A DNA stretch of 20,423 bases from Pseudomonadota bacterium. Its GTDB lineage: Bacteria; Pseudomonadota; Alphaproteobacteria; Rhizobiales; Hyphomicrobiaceae. The DNA lies in NCBI GenBank assembly GCA_023405815.1, contig JAEXXM010000050.1, forward strand, positions 1-20,423, read 5' to 3'. Of this stretch, positions 1 to 7,807 are shown in pieces (position 1 is the first letter of the stretch; every line of letters begins with the position of its first letter). Below the pieces are notes generated by a model. It worked only from the letters and a program-made list of their open reading frames with translations. It did not search any database and was not told the DNA's origin. The position numbers were made by a program, and so were the translations under genes.

Positions 1-427
<427 letters not shown>

Positions 428-633
428 CTCTCATTATGCAATGCTCATCGTAATGTCTTGCCGCTACGGCGCGCTCTGTTCGCGCCGCGGCAACGGCAGG
501 GTGGCACTTGTGCCGGCGGCCTCCGCAAGGATGGCCGCTCAGCGCCTGGCGGCGCTTAGGCACTGCGTGTGCTGCCTCGATGAGCGTAGGAACGCAAGGA
601 AGACCAGAACAGAAGTCATCTCACTTTTCCGCC
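428..633 (+). other. 23S-5S internal transcribed spacer
   Basis: This 206-base spacer between 23S and 5S would be removed by RNA processing. I see no tRNA in it and no credible protein gene; the short open frames have no plausible ribosome binding site. GC-rich inverted stretches such as GCCGCTACGGCGCG near 460-475 could form processing stems. Confidence 0.7.
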
Positions 634-751
634 GACCTGGTGATAATGGCGGAGTGGCTGCACCCGATCCCATCCCGAACTCGGCCGTGAAACGCTCCAG
701 CGCCAATGGTACTGCGTCTTAAGACGTGGGAGAGTAGGTCGTCGCCAGGTC
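634..751 (+). rRNA. rrf: 5S ribosomal RNA
   Basis: A complete 5S rRNA of about 117 bases. The 5' GACCTGG pairs with the 3' CCAGGTC to close helix I. The internal signature CCGATCCCATCCCGAACTCG lies at about 663-682, and the loop segment GTGGGAGAGTAGGTC at about 726-740 is also typical. It is the last gene of the operon: no tRNA-fMet follows before the terminator at 817-849, although many Hyphomicrobiales rRNA operons carry one there. Confidence 0.96.
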
Positions 752-816
752 TGCAGAGAAGTGAGACGCTTCGAAGAACAAAGTTATTCAAATATCCCCT
801 CTTTCATCGATCGACA

Positions 817-849
817 AAAACCGCCCGGGCTCGCCGCTCGGGCGGTTTT
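817..849 (+). terminator. Rho-independent terminator of the rRNA operon
   Basis: A perfect 11-bp stem, AAAACCGCCCG (817-827) and CGGGCGGTTTT (839-849), with an 11-base loop. The downstream arm ends in TTTT and continues as CGTTTG, giving a U-rich tail. It lies about 65 bases after 5S and is symmetrical enough to work on both strands. Confidence 0.92.
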
Positions 850-868
850 CGTTTGTGCGCCGGGGGAG

Positions 869-909
869 TTGCGAAAGTCACTTCGCAATCACTAGCACGT
901 TGGGCTAGT
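869..909. promoter_or_regulatory. Two adjacent inverted repeats upstream of the SDH protease gene
   Basis: Dyad 1 is TTGCGAA (869-875), a 6-base spacer, then TTCGCAA (882-888). Dyad 2 is ACTAGC (891-896), a 7-base spacer, then GCTAGT (904-909). Both are perfect and are separated by only two bases. They sit between the rRNA terminator and the start codon at 940, where the promoter or operator of the protease module should be. A role as repressor sites is inference. They lack a T-tract, so they do not look like intrinsic terminators. Confidence 0.45.
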
Positions 910-939
910 CTCGCCTTCTTTAGGTTGTGAGGGACGCCG

Positions 940-1863
940 TTGCTCAACCGGCACGGCGCTGCGGGGATGGCTCCAGCAAACATCAATAAGAAGATGCAGG
1001 CCGAGATGCGTCAGGGGCACGAGTCGCGGCTGCCACTGTTTCGAAGGGTTGAAAAGGAATTCGGGGGCCGCACGCTTGTGACATACTTCACGAGCTTCAC
1101 GTACCCGGCCCCGATTTCGGATGATGATTGTGAAATGCTGCAGAGCGTCTTGCAGGCCATCGACTTATCAAAAGGCCTAGTCCTCATGATTAGCTCGCCT
1201 GGCGGCGATGGGCTTGCGGCAGAGAGAATAGTAAATATCTGCCGGGCTTACAGCGGGACCGGTGACTACTGGGCGCTAGTTCCCGGAAGGGCAAAATCAG
1301 CAGCCACAATTATCTGCATGGGCGCAAGCAAGATATTTATGGCACCGTCCTCCGAACTTGGTCCTGTAGATCCCCAGATCATCAGAAAGGAAGGTGATGG
1401 GTACAGAGTATATTCAGCACACAGTTTGGTGCAGGGGTACGATAAAATATTCTCGGATGCTGTGAAGACCAAGGGTAATCTAGAGCCATTCATAATGCAA
1501 CTTCAAAAATACGATCATAGGGAGATTCAGAACTACAAGTCTTCTATCGCCTTGTCTGAAAGCCTAGCAGTGAAAATTCTGTCAACTGGGATGTGCAAGG
1601 GAAGAAGCGTTGCGGATATTAGCAAGAAGATAAGGATGTTCATCCAACCGGATGCTGGGACGGTTGTTCATGGCCGACCCATATATTCGCAGGAAGCGGT
1701 TGAATGTGGTTTGAAGGTCGAGCCTCTGGACGTTAATTCGCCAACTTGGAGGCCCATCTACGAACTTTATTCACGTACCAACCGTTATGTGTCAACTTAC
1801 GCTCGCAAGGCTGTAGAAAGCCGGACGGAAGCTTACTATCAGCAACCTCCTCGCGGGAGCTAA
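940..1863 (+). CDS. SDH-family ClpP-fold serine protease
   Basis: A 307-residue protein matching the SDH (serine dehydrogenase proteinase, SDH_sah) branch of the ClpP/crotonase fold. Seen in order: strand RTLVTYFTSF (44-53); SPGGDG (86-91), the oxyanion-hole glycines; GRAKSAATI (116-124) with Ser120 as probable nucleophile; SSELGPVDPQI (137-147), the family's LGPxDPQ motif; and an ALSESLA helix followed by LSTGM (204-218). There is no signal peptide or membrane segment, so it is cytoplasmic. I chose the TTG start because GAGGGA lies 5 bases upstream; ATG at 967, nine codons on, is the alternative but has no spaced ribosome binding site. Base composition is unlike its neighbours: 38% GC by count over 1441-1560, in an otherwise GC-rich window, which suggests transfer. 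It probably forms an operon with the small gene at 1867. The physiological substrate is unknown. Confidence 0.82.
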   Translation: MLNRHGAAGMAPANINKKMQAEMRQGHESRLPLFRRVEKEFGGRTLVTYFTSFTYPAPISDDDCEMLQSVLQAIDLSKGLVLMISSPGGDGLAAERIVNICRAYSGTGDYWALVPGRAKSAATIICMGASKIFMAPSSELGPVDPQIIRKEGDGYRVYSAHSLVQGYDKIFSDAVKTKGNLEPFIMQLQKYDHREIQNYKSSIALSESLAVKILSTGMCKGRSVADISKKIRMFIQPDAGTVVHGRPIYSQEAVECGLKVEPLDVNSPTWRPIYELYSRTNRYVSTYARKAVESRTEAYYQQPPRGS

Positions 1864-1866
1864 GCG

Positions 1867-2076
1867 ATGTCTATTCCCCGATCGCCAAAGTTCCGGGCCG
1901 CGGAACGCCGATTGAAGGAAATCGAAAAATCGATAGGTAAGCCGAAAGCCGAGTCGCGTGACGCGGACATCTATCTTCCATGGGAGTCCGATGACGCGCT
2001 TCCCGAGCCGAACAGTCTTCCGGCCGCGTCCTGCGATGCTGATGAACCTGAATTAGTCGTCAACCTCGATCGATAG
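1867..2076 (+). CDS. Small hypothetical protein paired with the SDH protease
   Basis: A 69-residue protein that I do not recognise. It starts three bases after the protease stop, with GGGAG seven bases before the ATG, so the two genes are almost certainly co-transcribed and probably translationally coupled. The N-terminal half is basic and helical (RAAERRLKEIEKSI at about 9-22). The C-terminal half is acidic and proline-containing (DADIYLPWESDDALPEP at about 33-49, then DADEPELVV), and probably disordered. Possible roles, all inference, are adaptor, regulator or substrate of the protease. Its last 17 bases overlap the 3' end of the opposing glycosyltransferase gene. Confidence 0.6.
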   Translation: MSIPRSPKFRAAERRLKEIEKSIGKPKAESRDADIYLPWESDDALPEPNSLPAASCDADEPELVVNLDR

Positions 2077-2824
2077 TCGAGGCCTGGGCGCGGGCGATTT
2101 TCAACAGGCGCCGCGTGCGCGCGCGGGCGATCTCGTGCGTCACGCGAATACCCGTGAGACCGCCGGTGATGTTACGCCGCAGGATGTAATAGCGGAAGAA
2201 GAGCACCGGGTACTCGATCGGCAGCCGCGCCAGCACCGACAGGCGCGACTTCTTCAATTCCTTCGCCTGCAGGTCGGTGTAGCTCTCGAGCTTGCGGCGC
2301 ACATGAGCGATCGATCGCCACGAGTAGTGAAAGGCAACACCGTGCAACTGGCCGACAGGGAAGTCCTTCGTATCGACGGTGTCGTGCACGCGGCTCTCGC
2401 GGAAGCGTACGCGCCGACGGTCATATAGCCGCACGTAGTTGTGATAGTCGGCCCAAAGCCGCGGGCGCTCCTTGCCGGGATAGACCGTCACCTGCCTGAA
2501 GCGATAGGCGGGTAGGAGCCCGGCGGGTGCCCGCATCAACGCCGCGATCTCGCGCGCGAGCTCGGGGGTCACCACCTCGTCGGCATCGAGATTGAGGATC
2601 CAATCGTTCGAGGCACAGTCCTCGGCGAAGCGCTTTTGCGGACCGTAGCCGTCCCAGGCGTGGAAAAAAGTCTTGGCGCCAAGCGCTTCAGACTTTGAAA
2701 CCGTGTCGTCGGTCGAGCCGGAATCGACGACGACGATCTCATCGACGATGCCTTGAACCGCGCGAATGCAGCGCTCGATGCGGTCGCCTTCATTGTGGGC
2801 GATGATGCAGCAGCTCAGCCCCAT
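2060..2824 (-). CDS. Family 2 glycosyltransferase, WaaE/KdtX-like
   Basis: A 254-residue GT-A fold transferase. It opens with the nucleotide-sugar-binding strand SCCIIAHNEGDRI (4-16), followed by IVVVDSGSTDDT (30-41) and the metal-binding LDADE (79-83), the DXD-type motif. The middle, with YPGKERPRLW and VHDTV, is typical of the beta-glucosyltransferases of lipopolysaccharide inner core (WaaE/KdtX group). The C-terminal third is basic with a hydrophobic segment (EYPVLFFRYYILRR), consistent with membrane association. It follows the transferase at 2837-3580 after a 12-base gap, so the two form an operon. The exact acceptor cannot be read from the sequence. Its 3' end overlaps the opposing small gene. 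Confidence 0.85.
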   Translation of the reverse strand: MGLSCCIIAHNEGDRIERCIRAVQGIVDEIVVVDSGSTDDTVSKSEALGAKTFFHAWDGYGPQKRFAEDCASNDWILNLDADEVVTPELAREIAALMRAPAGLLPAYRFRQVTVYPGKERPRLWADYHNYVRLYDRRRVRFRESRVHDTVDTKDFPVGQLHGVAFHYSWRSIAHVRRKLESYTDLQAKELKKSRLSVLARLPIEYPVLFFRYYILRRNITGGLTGIRVTHEIARARTRRLLKIARAQASTIDRG

Positions 2825-2836
2825 GGATCTAACCGC

Positions 2837-3580
2837 TCAACTGCGCTGCCCGCCGAAGCTCGGCAGGCGTTTGGCGATCGAGCGCTTCATGCGCTGAAGG
2901 AAGGTCGTCGCGCGCTTGGGCTGGAAGGGATCGTGCGCGTGGCGATCGTCGCCGATGTGGTCGGCGACGCCGGGCACGACCAGGGCAATACGCATGCCGC
3001 GATCTTTCAGGAACTTGCTCAGGTTCTCCTCGGTCACGAACTTGGCGAACGGTCCGACCTCGCGCCAGAGCGACATGCGTGCGATCGAGGGATTGAAGGA
3101 ATAGGAGAACCACTTGGGATGGGCGTCGAGATCCCAGACGAGATAGTCGATGCCGTCGTGCGTTTCTTTTTTTGCGCTCTTCTGGAAGCGCGGATCGTAG
3201 ACGCGATGGGCGATGCAGACGACGGCGATGTCGGGGCGCGCTTCGAGAAATTTCGTTACCTTCTCGATGTCGATGCCGCGCGTGAAGCCCCAGTCGTCCT
3301 CCAGGTGCAGGACGTAAGGCGTCGCGAGCGTCGCGTAATGCGCATCGATGGCGCGCATCTGGCCGAGCTTGGGAAGATTGACGCGCATGTCGACGGTAGG
3401 GAATGCGCGCGCGAAGTCGGCGGCCGCGGCGCTGTTCTCCGAATCCTCCGAAACGATGATGCGGTCGACGTCGAAATAGCGCTGGAGGGAGGTGATGGTC
3501 TCGCCGAGCAGGTCGAAGCGACCGCAGCTGGTCAGGACCGTGGTGAACTTCTTGGGGTCTACCTTGAACTTGGACGTCAT
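2837..3580 (-). CDS. GT-A fold glycosyltransferase
   Basis: A 247-residue protein with the layout of a nucleotide-sugar transferase. It has an N-terminal strand TTVLTSCGRFDLL (13-25), RIIVSEDS (40-47), and a metal-binding LEDDW (93-97) in the DXD position. The EDD form recalls the GnT-I-like group more than standard GT2. Downstream are an aromatic acceptor region (KWFSYSFNPSI) and a basic C-terminus. There is no signal peptide. It is the first gene of a two-gene operon with 2060-2824. No strong ribosome binding site is visible before the ATG. It probably acts in surface polysaccharide or LPS synthesis, inferred from its partner; sugar and acceptor are unknown. Confidence 0.75.
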   Translation of the reverse strand: MTSKFKVDPKKFTTVLTSCGRFDLLGETITSLQRYFDVDRIIVSEDSENSAAAADFARAFPTVDMRVNLPKLGQMRAIDAHYATLATPYVLHLEDDWGFTRGIDIEKVTKFLEARPDIAVVCIAHRVYDPRFQKSAKKETHDGIDYLVWDLDAHPKWFSYSFNPSIARMSLWREVGPFAKFVTEENLSKFLKDRGMRIALVVPGVADHIGDDRHAHDPFQPKRATTFLQRMKRSIAKRLPSFGGQRS

Positions 3581-3597
3581 TGGGAGGCTATCCAGAG

Positions 3598-3690
3598 GTC
3601 ATCCCGGCGGTCGTTTCCGGGACCTAGCATGCGACTGGCGTGGAGGGCGGGATGACTGGATCCCGGGGACAAGCCCCGCGATGACATAGC
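3598..3690. repeat. Dispersed palindromic (REP-like) element, copy 1
   Basis: GTCATCCCG (3598-3606) pairs with CGGGATGAC (3648-3656). A second small hairpin follows, CGGGG (3664-3668) and CCCCG (3674-3678), then CGATGACA. An internal CCGGGACCTAGC (3617-3628) matches 11 of 12 bases of CCGGGACCCAGC in the copy at 6259-6401, so they belong to one family. It lies between ubiB and the downstream glycosyltransferase operon on the same strand, where it could affect transcript ends or stability. Confidence 0.65.
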
Positions 3691-3720
3691 ACGGCTGGGT
3701 CGAAGTGATGGCGTAGTCTG

Positions 3721-5316
3721 CTAGCTCCCGAGCTGATAAAGCGCAAGCACGGCCAGCGAGAGGGCGCCAATCCAAAGGGCCACCCGGCTCCAGCGGGCCT
3801 GACGCGCATCTTCCAGGGCAATCTGGCGCACGGTCTCCTCGTCGAGGCGCAGGCCGTCGCGGGCCATGTCATTGAGGGCGATTGCGGTCTGCTGGCCCTG
3901 GGCGAGAAGGGCCGGAAGATCGGCAAAGATCTTGCCAATGGCCGAGGCGCCCTCGCCTGCTTCGCGCAGGCGGCCGACGGGGCCGAGGTTGTCCTCGATC
4001 CATTTCTTGGCGACAGGCTCGGCGGCGACCCACATGTTGAGCTCGGGGTCGAGGCTGCGTGCCACACCCTCGACGACCACCATCGTCTTTTGCAGCAGGA
4101 TTAGCTCCGGCCGCGTCTGCATGTCGAAGACTTCGGTATAGGCGAAGAGCTGGCCGAGGAGATCGGCCATGGAGATTTCCTCGGCCGTGCGCCCGTGGAT
4201 CGGCTCGCCGATGGCGCGCAGCGCCTGCGCGAACACCTCAACGGGGTGATGTGGGGGGACGTAGCCGGCCCAGAAGTGCACCTCGGCCGCGCGCTTATAG
4301 TCGCGCGTGATGAGGCCGTGCAGGATCTCGGCGAGGAAGCGGCGCTCCTTGTGCCCGAGGCGCCCCATGATGCCGAAATCTACGGCGACGAGGCGACCGC
4401 CGCGGTCGACGAACAGGTTGCCCTGATGCATGTCGGCGTGGAAGAAGCCGTCGCGCATCGCCTGCTTCAGGAACGAGCGCATGACGGTGAGGCCGAGCGC
4501 CTTGCGATCTATGCCGGCTTCGGCCAGGGCGGCCTTGTCCGCCAGCTTGATGCCGTCGATCCATTCGACGGTGAGTACGCGTTTTGCCGTGCGTTTCCAG
4601 TCGACCTCGGGGACGCGGAAATCCTCGTCGCCCGCGGTGTTGTCGGCCATCTCCGAGATGGCTGCCGCCTCTAGGCGCAGGTCCATCTCCAGCTCGGTCG
4701 AGCGCTTCAAAGTGTCGACGACGGCGGTCGGCTTCAGACGGCGCGAGGGGGGATGCCAGCGCTCGATCTGGCGCGCGGCGAAATAGTAGCTATCGAGATC
4801 GCGGCGGAACTGGCGCTCGATGCCGGGGCGCAGGATCTTCACCGCCACCTCACGGCGCGCTCCGTCGGGATCGATCACGGCCGCCCGGTGCACCTGGGCG
4901 ATCGAAGCGGCGGCGACCGGCGGGCCGAACTCGGCGTAGTGGTCCTCAAGGCGCCCGCCGAGCGCCTCCTCCACTGCCTTTCGCGCCTCGGCCATGGAGA
5001 AGGGCGGCAGGTTATCCTGCAGCGATGAAAGCTCGCCGGCGAGCTCGGGGCCGATGACGTCGGCGCGGGTCGCCAGGAACTGGCCGAGCTTGATGTAGCT
5101 GGGGCCGAGGCTGGTGATGGCATTGGTGAGGCGCTTGTCGCGGGGCTCGCCGGCACGCAAGGGCGCCGACAGCCAGCGTATGGGAGCGGTCAACGTGCGC
5201 GCGAGGCGCAAGGGCGGCGGTACCGGCGTGCCCGGCGGCACGAAGCGGACGCCGTGCTGCGCGAGCACGAGGCCGGCCCTCGCCAGCCGCAGAGAGTTGG
5301 TGATCGCTCCGGCCAT
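3721..5316 (-). CDS. ubiB: UbiB/ABC1-family atypical kinase, ubiquinone biosynthesis
   Basis: A 531-residue member of the UbiB/ADCK atypical protein-kinase-like family, needed for ubiquinone synthesis and thought to act through ATPase activity on lipid intermediates at the membrane rather than as the hydroxylase it was once called. Visible signatures are IKLGQ (75-79, the KxGQ motif), the alanine-rich nucleotide loop VAAASIAQVH (134-143), VAVK (157-160), HADMHQGN (293-300) and VDFG (312-315). A C-terminal membrane segment spans about 512-529. HADMHQGN has Q where many homologues have P. I start at ATG 5316 (MAGAITNSLRLARAG). A 30-codon extension to a TTG at 5406 is open but has no support. 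Confidence 0.93.
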   Translation of the reverse strand: MAGAITNSLRLARAGLVLAQHGVRFVPPGTPVPPPLRLARTLTAPIRWLSAPLRAGEPRDKRLTNAITSLGPSYIKLGQFLATRADVIGPELAGELSSLQDNLPPFSMAEARKAVEEALGGRLEDHYAEFGPPVAAASIAQVHRAAVIDPDGARREVAVKILRPGIERQFRRDLDSYYFAARQIERWHPPSRRLKPTAVVDTLKRSTELEMDLRLEAAAISEMADNTAGDEDFRVPEVDWKRTAKRVLTVEWIDGIKLADKAALAEAGIDRKALGLTVMRSFLKQAMRDGFFHADMHQGNLFVDRGGRLVAVDFGIMGRLGHKERRFLAEILHGLITRDYKRAAEVHFWAGYVPPHHPVEVFAQALRAIGEPIHGRTAEEISMADLLGQLFAYTEVFDMQTRPELILLQKTMVVVEGVARSLDPELNMWVAAEPVAKKWIEDNLGPVGRLREAGEGASAIGKIFADLPALLAQGQQTAIALNDMARDGLRLDEETVRQIALEDARQARWSRVALWIGALSLAVLALYQLGS

Positions 5317-5585
5317 CGGCGCGGCTTCGTCCTTCGCTTCGGTTCGCCGACAGGCTGGCGGCAGATTGCCCCTAACCCGGATCGGGTCAAGGATCATATG
5401 CGGCAACGGTTTCGATGCCGTGCCGCGCCTCGCCGCGGGAGATACAACTCAAATCGCGGCGCAGTGGAACTCATGGCCCAGGCAGCGATTTTTTAGCCAG
5501 TCTAAAGGACTTACTTCGCTTATCATGGCGCGCGAATGTGCCGCGGTGACGCGTGGCTATGCCCATCATGAGGAGGCATCCTTCC
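5317..5585. promoter_or_regulatory. Divergent intergenic region between ubiB and the NarL-type regulator
   Basis: A 269-base region that must hold promoters for both genes. On the minus strand TTGACC (complement of 5385-5390) resembles a -35 element for ubiB, although the matching -10 is poor. ACCCG-GAT-CGGGT (5375-5387) is a perfect 5-bp dyad overlapping it and could be an operator. The AT-rich stretch around 5489-5515 is the likeliest promoter area for the regulator. None of this is certain. Confidence 0.3.
5571..5576 (+). promoter_or_regulatory. Shine-Dalgarno sequence AGGAGG deciding a TTG start
   Basis: A perfect AGGAGG with a 9-base gap to the TTG at 5586. Upstream in-frame starts at 5553 (GTG), 5559 (ATG) and 5568 (ATG) have no comparable site, and each would put this sequence inside the coding region. 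Confidence 0.65.
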
Positions 5586-6251
5586 TTGCCGACCTGCATC
5601 CTGATCGTCGACGACCACCCGCTGTTCGTGGAGGCCCTCGAGCAGGTGATCCAGGCCACGTTCGCCGACGCTGCCGTGACGAAAGCGACGTCCATCGAGA
5701 CGGCGCGCGGCGCACTGGACAGCGGGGGCCCCTTCGATCTCGTGCTGCTCGACCTGTCGATGCCGGGAACGCGCGGGCTGGAGGGCGTGATCGAGCTGAG
5801 GACGCGCTATCCCAAGCTGCCAATCGTCGTCATCTCGGCGCTGGAGGATGCGCGCATCATCCATGAGGTGATGCAGTGCGGCGTTGCCGGCTACATCTCC
5901 AAGTCGACGCGGGGCGGCGACCTGGGGCGGGCCTTGAAGGACGTGATGGACGGCACGGTGGTGGTTCCCAAGGACTATCAGCCGCCGACTGCATCGGGGG
6001 CCTCGGACGCATCCGATCTCGCAGTGCGCATCGCGACGCTGACGCCGCAGCAGGTGCGGGTGCTGCACATGCTGCGGCAGGGGCTGCTCAACAAGCAGAT
6101 TGCCTACGATCTCGGCGTCGGCGAGACGACGGTCAAGGCGCACGTATCGGAGATCCTGCGCAAGCTGAAGGTCGCCTCGCGCACGCAGGCGGTGATCGAG
6201 GCCGCGAAGATCGACTTCGATTCGATCCTCGGCGATCGCCGCGACGATTAG
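5586..6251 (+). CDS. NarL/LuxR-family response regulator (ErbR/AgmR-like)
   Basis: A 221-residue two-domain regulator. The receiver domain (about 4-120) has acidic pocket D9/D10, phospho-acceptor D56 in LLDLSMPG, S84 and K106. The LuxR-type helix-turn-helix (about 150-213) includes LTPQQVRVL and NKQIAYDLGVGETTVKAH. It probably controls transcription when phosphorylated by the hybrid kinase at 6416-7804, which is convergent with it across a palindrome. FIST protein, ErcS'/NahK-type kinase and NarL regulator also occur close together in Pseudomonas, near the ethanol-oxidation regulators. I use the TTG start because of AGGAGG at 5571-5576; the longer forms add up to 11 residues. The target genes are not identifiable here. 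Confidence 0.88.
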   Translation: MPTCILIVDDHPLFVEALEQVIQATFADAAVTKATSIETARGALDSGGPFDLVLLDLSMPGTRGLEGVIELRTRYPKLPIVVISALEDARIIHEVMQCGVAGYISKSTRGGDLGRALKDVMDGTVVVPKDYQPPTASGASDASDLAVRIATLTPQQVRVLHMLRQGLLNKQIAYDLGVGETTVKAHVSEILRKLKVASRTQAVIEAAKIDFDSILGDRRDD

Positions 6252-6258
6252 ATGCCAG

Positions 6259-6401
6259 CTGTCATCCCGGGCGAAGCGAGCACCGCGAGAGAGACCCGGG
6301 ACCCAGCACAAGAAATGCCGAAGGCACTAAAGGGGCTTCGCCGCACTTTGCGCTGGGTCCCGGACAGCGCCTCGCTTCGCTCGCCGCTTCCGGGATGACA
6401 G
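6259..6401. repeat. 143-bp imperfect palindrome (REP/BIME-like), copy 2
   Basis: The nested arms are all perfect: CTGTCATCCCGG (6259-6270) with CCGGGATGACAG (6390-6401); GCGAAGCGAG (6271-6280) with CTCGCTTCGC (6371-6380); CCGGGACCCAGC (6296-6307) with GCTGGGTCCCGG (6352-6363). The transcript could fold into one long hairpin. It fills nearly all of the gap between the convergent regulator and kinase genes, so it may serve as a two-way transcript end. It shares motifs with the element at 3598-3690. Confidence 0.85.
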
Positions 6402-6415
6402 GGCGGCTGCGCGTG

Positions 6416-7804
6416 CTAGCGTGATGCTGCCGAAGCGCGGGCGAAGAGGTGCAGCATCAGCGCGCGCAGCTCGGCCGGCTTGACGGGCTTCAGCAGCAAC
6501 TCGCACCCCTGTGCGCGGGCCGTGTCGGCAATCGATGCGGCGCGGTCGGCGGTGATGATGATGGCGGGTATGGCGGCGCCTGCCCGGCTGCGGATGGCGC
6601 GGACGGCGTCGATGCCGTTAGCGCCGTTGTCGAGATGATAATCGGCGAGAATGATGTCGGGTGCGAAGGATGTCGCGCCGGCGGACGTCAGTCCGGCGAT
6701 GCCTCGGGCCGGGAGCACCTTGCAGTCCCAGCGTTCGAGCAGGGTCTGCATCGCCTCGAGGACGCTCGGATCGTTGTCGATCACCACGACCTTGGCGGCG
6801 GCGAGGCCGAGCGCGCTCGATTTGAGCGTTGCCGGCGTCGCGGGCGCGTCGGCGGTCGAGAACTTCGCCCAGCGTGGCGCGTACACCGAGAACCTCGTGC
6901 CCTGGCCGCTGCGCGAGCACAGCTCCAGCGGATGTCCGAGCGCCTCGGCCATGCGCTGCACGATGGAGAGGCCGAGGCCGAAGCCGCCGATCGCCGGGCG
7001 GTCGGTCGCGCCTCCGCGCTGGAACTCCTCGAAGATCATGGCTCGGTCGGCTTCGTCGATGCCAGGCCCCGTGTCCCACACTTCCATGCGCACGGTATCG
7101 CCGCGGCGGCGGGCGAGAAGGAGAATACCGCCTTTCTCGGTGTATTGGACCGCGTTGGCGAGGAGGTTCTGGAGGATGCGGCGGAGCATGAGGGGATCGG
7201 AGACGACGCCGAGTCCGTTGCCGGCCCATTTCAGCGACAGGCCTTTTGTTTTCGCCTGCGGCTCGATGTCGAGGGCGAGAGAGGCGAAGAGGTCGTCCAG
7301 CGCCACCGTACGCAGCGTTGGGGTGACGACGCCGGCTTCCAGCTTGGAGATGTCGAGGATCGACTTCAGAAGCTCCTCGATGGTGGTCAGGGCGTGCTCG
7401 ATCCTTTGTGCGACGACGCGTTGCGGTCCGGCCTCATCGGATTCGGCGAGTGCGCTCGCCGAAAGTCGCGCGGCGTGCAGCGGCTGCAAGAGGTCGTGTC
7501 CGACGGCCGTGAAGAAGCGTGTCTTGAAGCGGTTGGCGCGCTCGGAGGCATCACGGGCGGCGAGCAGCTCGTCGTTGGTGCGCTCGATGCGTGCGAGCGC
7601 TTGAGTGAGCTCCTCGGTGCGCAAACGCACCTGGCTTTCGAGGGTGATCGCGGTCTGGAACAGCGAATAGGCGTTGGCCTGCTGGTCCATGGAGCGCTCG
7701 ACGCGCTGCATCAGGGCAGCGTTTATCTTCTCCAGCTTGAGGATGCGCCGCTCCAGCTCCTCCAGGCTCGCGTCGGCCCTCTGCTGATCGAACAGCCGTT
7801 CCAC
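6416..7804 (-). CDS. Sensorless hybrid histidine kinase, NahK/ErcS'-like
   Basis: A 462-residue cytoplasmic kinase without membrane segments or PAS domain. A long N-terminal coiled coil (about 12-95) leads to the H-box GHDLLQPLH with H103. The ATPase domain has LQNLLANAVQYT (211-222), DTGPGI (244-249) and GFGLGLS (274-280). A C-terminal receiver (about 338-455) has D343/D345, phospho-acceptor D388 in LADYHLD, and K439. The GTG start lies three bases after the FIST gene stop, with GGGAGG eight bases upstream inside that gene, so translation is probably coupled. This is the domain plan of NosP-associated kinases, where the FIST protein supplies sensing. The likely phosphotransfer partner is the NarL regulator at 5586, but no separate Hpt protein is encoded here. 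Confidence 0.88.
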   Translation of the reverse strand: MERLFDQQRADASLEELERRILKLEKINAALMQRVERSMDQQANAYSLFQTAITLESQVRLRTEELTQALARIERTNDELLAARDASERANRFKTRFFTAVGHDLLQPLHAARLSASALAESDEAGPQRVVAQRIEHALTTIEELLKSILDISKLEAGVVTPTLRTVALDDLFASLALDIEPQAKTKGLSLKWAGNGLGVVSDPLMLRRILQNLLANAVQYTEKGGILLLARRRGDTVRMEVWDTGPGIDEADRAMIFEEFQRGGATDRPAIGGFGLGLSIVQRMAEALGHPLELCSRSGQGTRFSVYAPRWAKFSTADAPATPATLKSSALGLAAAKVVVIDNDPSVLEAMQTLLERWDCKVLPARGIAGLTSAGATSFAPDIILADYHLDNGANGIDAVRAIRSRAGAAIPAIIITADRAASIADTARAQGCELLLKPVKPAELRALMLHLFARASAASR

Positions 7805-7807
7805 GAT

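Noticed and set aside
752..939. A tRNA-fMet or other tRNA after 5S
   Set aside because: I looked for a T-loop GGTTCAAATCC-type motif and a CCA-end acceptor stem and found none before the protease gene.
860..2080. A complete mobile element carrying the protease module
   Set aside because: The composition suggests transfer, but I see no integrase, transposase, terminal inverted repeats or target duplication, so I call it only a possible acquired module.
2753..3655. A 300-codon open frame on the plus strand
   Set aside because: It is antisense to the two glycosyltransferases, and the product has no recognisable motif.
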